From positions 124,001 to 188,000 of the forward strand of contig CAUUFZ010000001.1 of assembly GCA_963544575.1 (NCBI GenBank): a stretch of 64,000 nucleotides of DNA, read 5' to 3'. This stretch comes from Nanosyncoccus sp963544575. GTDB taxonomy: Bacteria > Patescibacteriota > Saccharimonadia > Saccharimonadales > Saccharimonadaceae. The translations under genes and the position numbers were made by a program. Every line of letters begins with the position of its first letter. Position 1 is the first letter of the stretch. Of this stretch, positions 33,980-40,574 are shown one piece after another. The notes under the pieces were generated by a model. It saw only the letters and a list, made by a program, of their open reading frames with translations, was not told the DNA's origin and did not search any database.

Positions 33980-36226
33980 TTAGCTATTGGCTAATTGGTC
34001 AAATTCTTCTAGAGATTTAATCATCACGTCACGTGGCTTGTTGCCATTGGCTGGGCCAATCACTCCGATTTCTTCCAGCCAAATCGCGAGGCCCGAGACG
34101 AAGCCGTGACCCTTACCGAGGTAGGTTTGTAGCATCGCAGTCGAGAATTTACCCTTGGATAAAGTAATCTCAATCGCTTTACGTACTACTGGGTCAGATG
34201 GATCATATTTGCGGCCAAGTTCACCAAAGGATCCGCCATCAGAAGGTCCCACACCTTTAATCTGGACCGCCTGGGAAATCACTTCATTATTGTATTCTGG
34301 TTGTCTCTGTTCGCGCAGGAAGTTGGTTAGCTTATTAATCTCATCATCCGAAGCGAAGGCACCTTGAATACGACGTGGCTTACCCATCATTTCAGTGGTC
34401 AGCATCAGCATGTCACCGTTACCGAGTAGTTTTTCCGCACCACCCGATTCGAGCATCATGCGTGAGTCAATACCGTTTAATACCTTGAAGGCAATACGGC
34501 CCGGAATGTTCGCCTTGATCAGACCGGTCACCACTTTTACTTCCGGACGCTGGGTGGCGAGTACTAAGTGAATACCCGAGGCACGACCCTTCTGAGCGAT
34601 GCGCACGATCAGCTGTTCGAGATCCTTACCTGCCTGCATCATCAAGTCCGCCATCTCATCGATGATGATCACGATGTAGGGCATCTTATTATTCTGTGTG
34701 GCATCTTCTGACTCGTCACCATTTTTCTTCGCTTCTTCCGCGCGCGCCTTCATTTTTTCATTGTAGTCTTCAATTTTCTTTACACGCTCTTCCGCGAGGC
34801 AAGCATAGCGACGTTCCATCTCATTCACTGCCCACTTCATCGCCGAAAGTGCCTTGTCGGTCGCTGTAATAATTGGCGTCAAAAGATGTGGAATGTCATT
34901 ATATTGCGCCATTTCCACCTGCTTTGGGTCCACGATAATCAATTTCATATCGCTTGGTGCATTACGGTAAAGTAAGGAAGAAATCAAAATATTTGTCATC
35001 ACCGACTTACCAGAACCGGTGGTACCAGCGATCAGAAGGTGAGGCATTTTCGCCAGGTTAGCAATGATCGTATTACCGGAAATATCTTTACCCACAGCAA
35101 AACAAAGTGCGGCCTGTTCTTTCTTCCAGCGGTCACTCTCGAGTAGGCTCCTTAGACTTACGCTTTCTTTACGTACGTTCGGAATTTCTACACCGACTAG
35201 ACGAGTACCCGGAATCGGCGCTTCGATACGCACACTTTCGGTAGCGAGATTCAATGCCAGCTCCTTATCACGTGCCGCAATCTTCGAAAGGATTACACCC
35301 GCAGGTGGACGAATCGTGTATTGAGTCACCGAAGGACCGATGTTGGCACCCTCGACCTCGACATCAATTCCGAAATCTACGAAAGTAGACTTAATGATTA
35401 CTGCATTCTGCTGAATATTACCGCCATCTGGTGGAATATGTTTCTTAGAAAGAAATTCCACGCTTGGCATTTTCCAATCTGGATCAGAAGCTGCAGTCAA
35501 AGCACGCTCCGGTTCTGGCTCCGCTGGTTTTTCTGCGTTTGCTTTTTTCACTTCCAGCTTAGGGGTTTTCAGTTCGGCTGCCGACATTTCAATACCATTG
35601 GCCTTAATACGAATTGGCGCATCGAGCGGAGCAACTTCACGCTCTGCCTTTCGAGCCACACGCGCATTTTCGGAATCTTCCGCCTTGCGACCAGTGCGGA
35701 AAAGATTCGCAAAATCCTTAAACACGGTCAACGGGGAAAGCTGAAGAATGAAAATTCCCGTGATGAAAATCAGTACGATATAAATAAAGGCCGCGACCGA
35801 TGGATCGAGTAACTGAGTAACTAGGTGGTTTAAAGCATCACCGATCACGCCGCCAGTTAAATTCTTCGTACCATAAGAAGGCAAGTCGAAAATACCTGCC
35901 AGCCAGAGAATCATTAGAAAAGAAGTGACCCAAATCACGGTCGGGAGACGATTATCTTCGGTGAGGAAAATTTTTACTGCCAGATAAACCAAAATCACTG
36001 GAATCGCATAGGTCGCATAGCCGACCACATAGAGTGAACCGCTATGGAAATCGTTCAATAAATTACCGCCGTTGCCGAACCAGGTCATAATCAAAACGAC
36101 CGAAATCACAATCATTAACAGGGCCATTACTTGGCGCCAAAATCCCCCTGGTAATTGATGGGTTGGAGCGGGGTCTTTTGCTCTACCTCTAGACGTTCGA
36201 CGTCTTCCTCGTGTTTGTTTAGCCAT
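33980..36226 (-). CDS. ftsK: DNA translocase FtsK/SpoIIIE
   Basis: Septal DNA pump clearing chromosome ends from the division site. Four N-terminal transmembrane segments (about residues 30-170), a linker, then the RecA-like motor with Walker A LLIAGTTGSGKSVMTNIL, Walker B-region PYIVIIIDEMADLMM and LVLATQRPEVKVVTGLIKAN. The C-terminal gamma winged helix (about 670-735, FSTAMLQTYLGKGHGFVSGL) reads polarity sequences. The start is placed at MAKQTRGRR: an extended -10 (TGCTATAAT) ends 6 nt upstream, while the alternative start two codons earlier touches the -10. Monocistronic. Confidence 0.96.
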   Translation of the reverse strand: MAKQTRGRRRTSRGRAKDPAPTHQLPGGFWRQVMALLMIVISVVLIMTWFGNGGNLLNDFHSGSLYVVGYATYAIPVILVYLAVKIFLTEDNRLPTVIWVTSFLMILWLAGIFDLPSYGTKNLTGGVIGDALNHLVTQLLDPSVAAFIYIVLIFITGIFILQLSPLTVFKDFANLFRTGRKAEDSENARVARKAEREVAPLDAPIRIKANGIEMSAAELKTPKLEVKKANAEKPAEPEPERALTAASDPDWKMPSVEFLSKKHIPPDGGNIQQNAVIIKSTFVDFGIDVEVEGANIGPSVTQYTIRPPAGVILSKIAARDKELALNLATESVRIEAPIPGTRLVGVEIPNVRKESVSLRSLLESDRWKKEQAALCFAVGKDISGNTIIANLAKMPHLLIAGTTGSGKSVMTNILISSLLYRNAPSDMKLIIVDPKQVEMAQYNDIPHLLTPIITATDKALSAMKWAVNEMERRYACLAEERVKKIEDYNEKMKARAEEAKKNGDESEDATQNNKMPYIVIIIDEMADLMMQAGKDLEQLIVRIAQKGRASGIHLVLATQRPEVKVVTGLIKANIPGRIAFKVLNGIDSRMMLESGGAEKLLGNGDMLMLTTEMMGKPRRIQGAFASDDEINKLTNFLREQRQPEYNNEVISQAVQIKGVGPSDGGSFGELGRKYDPSDPVVRKAIEITLSKGKFSTAMLQTYLGKGHGFVSGLAIWLEEIGVIGPANGNKPRDVMIKSLEEFDQLANS

Positions 36227-36232
36227 AAACAT

Positions 36233-36241
36233 ATTATAGCA
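36233..36241 (-). promoter_or_regulatory. ftsK extended -10 promoter (leaderless)
   Basis: Minus strand TGCTATAAT, 6 nt before the chosen ATG. Confidence 0.65.
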
Positions 36242-36271
36242 TAATTATAGGGAAGAAAATCAGTTAAAAAA

Positions 36272-36309
36272 TAAAAAAAGAGCGCCAAATTTTGACGCTC
36301 GTTTTTTTT
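36272..36309 (-). terminator. Intrinsic terminator of paralog gene 3
   Basis: Stem GAGCG/CGCTC extended by flanking A/T pairing; a long T-run on the minus strand side. Confidence 0.7.
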
Positions 36310-36322
36310 GGGTTTTAAGAAA

Positions 36323-37087
36323 TTAGATTCTTACATTATTATATTTTTCGTCAGCACAGACCAATGCCTTTTTTGAGGATCCATTTTTTTCATTGTAATC
36401 ATTAAGGTTATGAATGATAGTTTTAAATTCTCCAGGTATCGCATTGCACCCTGGAGCGGCCTGACCTTCCATGCCTACCTTCCACTCCCCAGTGGCAATA
36501 TTTAGATACCAATACGAATAATAGCCACCAGCAGCTAATAATTTTTGCGCATCTTGGTTATACCTATCTTTATATACACCAATAGCCATAGGGCTCATGT
36601 GGGCAACTAGATATTTTCCGTCTGTGGATGTAAAGATTTCTCGAAAGTAAGGTTCTCTCCAGGATTCAATTATATGATGACCATCTTGATCTGGTTCACC
36701 GTTAAATGGATCCTTTGTGTAGGTCGTTGATTTTATAATATCGTATAGTTTTTCAATTTGTGCATCATAAACCATCGGCTTCACAATCTCTTTTACCGTG
36801 ACATTATCTTGCTTCACATCAGTAATTTTAGTTTGCGTAGCTTCCTCGTACTTGGCGATAGATTCGTTTGCGGATTTTACTTTTTCTTTAGACTCTACGA
36901 GTTCTTCATTAAGCTTCTTTGTATCTTTATTCTTCGAAGTATAGACATAAGCTAGTCCACAACCTAAAGCTAAAGTAGTAATAGCAAAAAATATGGCCAT
37001 AGCTTTCAATCCGCCATGACCCTGCGCCTTTGCTTCACTATGTACGGAATTTATCTCCGCATTATTGTCGAAATTGGTATCATTCAT
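36323..37087 (-). CDS. Membrane-anchored coiled-coil protein, paralog family member 3
   Basis: 254 aa. The N-terminal ~105 residues match member 2 almost exactly: cytoplasmic tail, transmembrane helix and the coiled coil ending VTVKEIVKPM. Yet the DNA differs at many third codon positions, so the identity is kept by selection rather than by recent copying. The C-terminal domain diverges (about residues 108-254) but retains DGKYLVAHMSPMAIGVYKD, YYSYWYLNIATGEWKVGMEGQ and CNAIPGEFKTI. Monocistronic, on the other side of ftsK. Confidence 0.85.
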   Translation of the reverse strand: MNDTNFDNNAEINSVHSEAKAQGHGGLKAMAIFFAITTLALGCGLAYVYTSKNKDTKKLNEELVESKEKVKSANESIAKYEEATQTKITDVKQDNVTVKEIVKPMVYDAQIEKLYDIIKSTTYTKDPFNGEPDQDGHHIIESWREPYFREIFTSTDGKYLVAHMSPMAIGVYKDRYNQDAQKLLAAGGYYSYWYLNIATGEWKVGMEGQAAPGCNAIPGEFKTIIHNLNDYNEKNGSSKKALVCADEKYNNVRI

Positions 37088-37129
37088 GATAACTTTTTCT
37101 CTCCTGTATTAATAATAATTACAATTAGA

Positions 37130-37153
37130 CCTTTCTAGTTATGTTTATATATG
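37130..37153 (-). promoter_or_regulatory. 24-bp element shared by paralog genes 2 and 3 (copy 2)
   Basis: Same element as at 33898-33921 with one substitution. The downstream leader GGAGAGAAAAAGTTATC is also shared. Confidence 0.55.
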
Positions 37154-37214
37154 ACATCGCGAAAAATTACAATGATTTTTATTGTGGAAAACTCTGTATT
37201 TTTCTCTATTTTTA

Positions 37215-37223
37215 TGCTATAAT
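37215..37223 (+). promoter_or_regulatory. Extended -10 promoter of the rpsF operon
   Basis: TGCTATAAT; the leader from about 37230 is ~55 nt. Confidence 0.65.
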
Positions 37224-37240
37224 CTAAACATTATTAGCTC

Positions 37241-37266
37241 AGCAAGTAACTTAAGGTGTACTTGCT
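37241..37266 (+). promoter_or_regulatory. Leader hairpin upstream of rpsF
   Basis: Perfect 8-bp stem AGCAAGTA/TACTTGCT with a 10-nt loop, ending ~20 nt before the GTG start. S6:S18 complexes bind leader RNAs of this operon in other bacteria; whether this is such a site is inference. Confidence 0.5.
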
Positions 37267-37285
37267 TTAACCAAAGGAGTGCAAA

Positions 37286-37642
37286 GTGAAACAGTATGAA
37301 CTTACTGTCTTAATTCATCCTGATCTCGAGATGAATTTGACACCAGCCTTAGATAAAATTAAGAAACTCATTGAGTCCAACGACGGTAAAATCGTCAAAG
37401 AAGTCAATGAAGGTAAGAAGCGTTTGGCCTACCCTATCGCAAAAGAAGACTATGCAGTCTACTATGCTTTCGATTTGGAACTTCCAGCTCAGGCTCCAGC
37501 CAAGATTTCTTCCACTCTTAACATCACCGAGGAAGTCTTACGTTATCTCTTAGTCACCGTCGACGAACGCAAAGCTAAATTTGAAGCTAAGCGCAAAGCC
37601 CGTGCTGACAAAAAAGAGTCTAAAGACGAAGAATATAATTAA
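37286..37642 (+). CDS. rpsF: 30S ribosomal protein S6 (bS6)
   Basis: Platform protein of the 30S subunit that pairs with S18. 118 aa; YELTVLIHPDLE, GKKRLAYPIAKEDYAVYYAFDLE and EVLRYLLVTVDE are typical, with a basic/acidic C-terminal tail. The start codon is GTG, set by AAAGGAG 6 nt upstream and by the family N-terminus. First gene of the rpsF-ssb-rpsR-efp operon. Confidence 0.97.
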   Translation: MKQYELTVLIHPDLEMNLTPALDKIKKLIESNDGKIVKEVNEGKKRLAYPIAKEDYAVYYAFDLELPAQAPAKISSTLNITEEVLRYLLVTVDERKAKFEAKRKARADKKESKDEEYN

Positions 37643-37663
37643 ACAATTAAGTGAGGTATATTT

Positions 37664-38095
37664 ATGGCGCGGGGATTTAGTAAAGCAATCATTATCGGTA
37701 ATGTGGTTCGCGATCCAGAAACTAGAGCTACGACTTCTGGCTCAGAGGTCACCAGCTTCTCAGTAGCAGTGAATTACAATTACGTGATGAACGGCGAAAA
37801 GAAAGAACAAGTTTCTTATATCGAAGTTTCTGCTTGGGGTAAACCAGGTAATGTGATTGCTCAATATGCAAAAAAAGGTACACCAATCATGGTCTCAGGC
37901 CGCTTGTCTCAACGTACTTATGAAGATAAGACCGGTGCCAAGCGTTCCGCAGTGGAAATCGTTATGGAAGACTTTAATCTTCTCGGTAGCAGATCCCAAG
38001 AATCTACCACCAGTAGTTACAGTCAGGCTATGCCAGATTCTATTCCAGATGATATTCCAGATGGCGAAATCGACCTCAGTGAAGTACCATTCTAA
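37664..38095 (+). CDS. ssb: Single-stranded DNA-binding protein
   Basis: OB-fold protein coating ssDNA and recruiting repair and replication partners. Visible: FSKAIIIGNVVRDPETRATTSG, VSYIEVSAWGKPGNVIAQYAKKG and SGRLSQRTYEDKTG. The acidic C-terminal tip reads EIDLSEVPF, close to the canonical partner-binding DDDIPF-type end. 143 aa. Placed between rpsF and rpsR as in most bacteria, preceded by GTGAGGTATATTT. Confidence 0.96.
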   Translation: MARGFSKAIIIGNVVRDPETRATTSGSEVTSFSVAVNYNYVMNGEKKEQVSYIEVSAWGKPGNVIAQYAKKGTPIMVSGRLSQRTYEDKTGAKRSAVEIVMEDFNLLGSRSQESTTSSYSQAMPDSIPDDIPDGEIDLSEVPF

Positions 38096-38122
38096 TAATT
38101 AAAGCGAGAAAAGAGAGAAAAA

Positions 38123-38320
38123 ATGAGAAGAATCAAGAATGATCCAAATCTTTATTTCGATTATAAAGATGTTAAAACTATGCAACGCTACATCGATGTT
38201 TACGGTCGTATCGAACCAATCGCTAAGACTGGTTTATCTGCTAAACAACAACGCCAATTGGCTGTCGCTGTTAAGCGTGCCCGTCACCTAGCCCTCCTTC
38301 CATTCGTTTCAAATAACTAA
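38123..38320 (+). CDS. rpsR: 30S ribosomal protein S18 (bS18)
   Basis: 65 aa, S6 partner. DYKDVKTMQRYIDVYGRIEP and KQQRQLAVAVKRARHLALLP match the family. In many bacteria rplI follows; here efp follows instead and no L9 gene is seen at this locus. Confidence 0.96.
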   Translation: MRRIKNDPNLYFDYKDVKTMQRYIDVYGRIEPIAKTGLSAKQQRQLAVAVKRARHLALLPFVSNN

Positions 38321-38331
38321 AAAGGAGAATT

Positions 38332-38892
38332 ATGTACGGACCAACCGATTTAAAGAAAAATACTCTAATTACACTTGATGGTCAGCCATACAAGGTTATT
38401 GAATATTCCCAAAAAGTGATGGGACGTGGTGGCTCAATCGTCAACGTACGTGTCAAAAACTTAATCACTGGTGCGCTTATCCCTAAGACTTTTAAGGGTC
38501 AGGAAAAGATTGAACCAGCCGAAGTTACTACCAAGAAGGTGCAGTATCTCTATCGTGATGAAGAGAAATTCTACTTCATGGACCCAACCACTTTTGAGCA
38601 ATACGAATTGTCTTCCGATATGGTCGGCGATTCCAAAGATTTCATGAAAGATGGTGATGAGATGGAAATCCAATTCTATAATGGAACTGCCATCAACCTA
38701 ACTCTTCCTAAGAATCTTTGGCTTGAAGTGACCTATACCGAAAATGCCGTTAAGGGCGATACTTCTACTTCTGTGATGAAGGATGCTACCCTCGAAACCG
38801 GCGTGGTGATCAAGGTTCCTGCCTTTATCAAGGAAGGTGATGTGGTTTCTGTGGATACTGAAACTTACGCTTACCGTGAACGTAAAAAATAA
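38332..38892 (+). CDS. efp: Elongation factor P
   Basis: Rescues ribosomes stalled on polyproline. Three beta-barrel domains over 186 aa; PATDLKK-like start (YGPTDLKKNTLITLDG), GTAINLTLPKNLWLEV and the C-terminal VVSVDTETYAYRERKK region. The loop tip that reaches the peptidyl-transferase centre reads VMGRGGSIV, so residue 32 is Arg rather than the Lys of Escherichia or Bacillus type. Part of the rpsF operon (11 nt after rpsR, AAAAGGAGAATT upstream). It may be needed for the proline-rich DHH-like protein encoded here. Confidence 0.95.
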   Translation: MYGPTDLKKNTLITLDGQPYKVIEYSQKVMGRGGSIVNVRVKNLITGALIPKTFKGQEKIEPAEVTTKKVQYLYRDEEKFYFMDPTTFEQYELSSDMVGDSKDFMKDGDEMEIQFYNGTAINLTLPKNLWLEVTYTENAVKGDTSTSVMKDATLETGVVIKVPAFIKEGDVVSVDTETYAYRERKK

Positions 38893-38896
38893 TTAG

Positions 38897-39529
38897 ATGA
38901 AAAAAGCGATAGAATCTAAAAAATCTGAGATTTCATCAGATGTAGTTTCTCGAGCGGAGAATAAGCTTGCTGGGGCATCGCAAGCTTTTTCTTTTGATTT
39001 TCGAGATAAAACTGTGCTGGATATTGGTTCGAGTACCGGTGGTTTCACTGAGTATGCTTTGCGCCGTGGCGCAAAGCGAGTTTTTGCGGTCGAAAAGGGA
39101 ACTAATCAGATGAAGGCGCCACTGCGCTTCGATCCGCGAATTACACTTCTGGAGAAGACTGATATCTTTTTGGTGGATTTTACGCAGTTTGGTCCGCTCG
39201 ATGTGGTACTAGCTGACGTCTCGTTTGTTTCTCTGAAAAAAGTACTCGCTCATGTCAAGCTCCAGTCCGAAGTTAGCTCGGCCGACTTTTTGATGATGTT
39301 AAAACCTCAGTTTGAAGCCAAATCCTTTCAGCTTAAAAACGGTATCGTGAAGAACGAAAAAATCCGTCGTGAAATTATTAAAGATTTTGAACTTTGGCTC
39401 AAACAAAATCACTTTAAGGTGGTGGACAAACGTGATAATTTTCTCGCCGGCAAAAACGGCAACGTCGAGCGCTTCTATTATTTGAAATTGGTTGAAAACT
39501 CTGTTCGTTCGCATTATAATCATAAGTAA
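38897..39529 (+). CDS. TlyA/FtsJ-type rRNA 2'-O-methyltransferase-like protein lacking the S4 domain
   Basis: SAM-dependent methyltransferase of the TlyA (hemolysin A-like) group, which methylates rRNA ribose in mycobacteria. The linker VVSRAENKL and motif I TVLDIGSSTGGFTEYALRRGA are typical, with VVLADVSFVSLKKVL and LMMLKPQFEAK further on. At 210 aa it lacks the N-terminal S4 RNA-binding domain found in TlyA (~270 aa). The ATG is 4 nt after efp, so it belongs to the rpsF operon. Substrate not certain. Confidence 0.85.
   Translation: MKKAIESKKSEISSDVVSRAENKLAGASQAFSFDFRDKTVLDIGSSTGGFTEYALRRGAKRVFAVEKGTNQMKAPLRFDPRITLLEKTDIFLVDFTQFGPLDVVLADVSFVSLKKVLAHVKLQSEVSSADFLMMLKPQFEAKSFQLKNGIVKNEKIRREIIKDFELWLKQNHFKVVDKRDNFLAGKNGNVERFYYLKLVENSVRSHYNHK
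39492..39520 (+). promoter_or_regulatory. Promoter inside the end of the tlyA-like gene
   Basis: TTGAAA, 17 nt, TATAAT; the -10 ends 10 nt before the next ATG. Confidence 0.6.
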
Positions 39530-39530
39530 T

Positions 39531-40460
39531 ATGAACCCAGAAAATTCAAATTCTTATCAATTAAAGAATAATCCAGTAGAGAATCTCACTTCAGCAGGAA
39601 ATACTACTCCAGTAGAAAGTTCTACTGCAGATAATAATTTTACTTCATCAGAAAATTCTACCACAGACGAAAAATCTACTGTCGCGGTAGAAAGTTCTAC
39701 CGCAAATGAAAAATCTACCACCGCGGAAGATACCTACACTCCGTCGGTGCAGGAGCTTGCGATGACTTCCGACATGGCAGACGAAAAAATCAAAGTTAAA
39801 TTAGATAAGAAAGTTATTGCCGTCATCGTCTCCATTGCGGTGTTGATCGTTGCGGCGGCTGGCGTCGGCATTTGGGCGATTGCGAAATCGAAAGCTAATA
39901 ATCATGATGGTGTTTCTGGATCCAATTCTGCTCAGCAGTCAAAAGACGGATCCTCCACGGCGAAGAAGACTGAAGCTTCCGCCGATGACGGATTAATCGA
40001 TCCAGATAAGGATGAAGCCTATGTCAAGAAAAAGAATGATTACACGGCAAACCCTGAAGAATATGTAAATAATTTTAATCTCGATGTCGCCTCTTGGGAA
40101 GATTTTGGTAATTTCACCTATCTACTTTTCTCCGATACAAATAATATCGAAGGAGAAAATTTTAAGGACAATGTCTTACAGGATCCAGATGAAGCAGTGA
40201 AGCGCCTCGATGCTTTGGAAGAAAAACTCGGTAGCGGTAATGAATCTCTGGAAAAACTCTTTACTCTCTATCGCGCTCATCTTTATCTCATCGCGAATAA
40301 TCCAGATGTGGCGAAAATTTATCTCGATCAGGTGGATGAGAATTCTCTGACAAAGAACTTGAAGAAACTTTACTATGAATTGGCCGCCAAATATTATGGC
40401 CTCGCCGAAGACTACGATAAATCTCAGGAATATTACGACAAATATAATTCCGCCGAATAA
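39531..40460 (+). CDS. Single-pass membrane protein with TPR-like C-terminus, unknown function
   Basis: 309 aa. The first ~85 residues are Ser/Thr/Glu/Asn-rich with repeated VESSTA, ENSTT and EKSTT units. A transmembrane helix (about 100-125, VIAVIVSIAVLIVAAAGVGIWAI) is followed by a Ser/Lys/Asp linker and a helical domain (about 165-309) whose last two helix pairs (YELAAKYYGLAEDYDKSQEYYDKY) look like tetratricopeptide repeats, a protein-binding fold. The longer frame from 39492 overlaps the preceding gene and the promoter -35, so the ATG at 39531 is preferred. Confidence 0.8.
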   Translation: MNPENSNSYQLKNNPVENLTSAGNTTPVESSTADNNFTSSENSTTDEKSTVAVESSTANEKSTTAEDTYTPSVQELAMTSDMADEKIKVKLDKKVIAVIVSIAVLIVAAAGVGIWAIAKSKANNHDGVSGSNSAQQSKDGSSTAKKTEASADDGLIDPDKDEAYVKKKNDYTANPEEYVNNFNLDVASWEDFGNFTYLLFSDTNNIEGENFKDNVLQDPDEAVKRLDALEEKLGSGNESLEKLFTLYRAHLYLIANNPDVAKIYLDQVDENSLTKNLKKLYYELAAKYYGLAEDYDKSQEYYDKYNSAE

Positions 40461-40482
40461 AATCGGTCTAAGTTAGCAGTTA

Positions 40483-40513
40483 AAAATACCCAGATCATGC
40501 TGGGTATTTTTTA
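40483..40513 (+). terminator. Intrinsic terminator
   Basis: Stem AAATACCCAG/CTGGGTATTT and T-run after the TPR-like membrane-protein gene. Confidence 0.85.
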
Positions 40514-40546
40514 TGAAAGCCTATAATTCTTAGACCTAAAGTCGGA

Positions 40547-40570
40547 AAAACCCTAGCTTGCGCTAGGCCG
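40547..40570 (-). terminator. Intrinsic terminator of rnj
   Basis: Minus strand stem CCTAGC/GCTAGG with loop GCAA-type, then GTTTTTCC. Confidence 0.7.
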
Positions 40571-40574
40571 TTCC

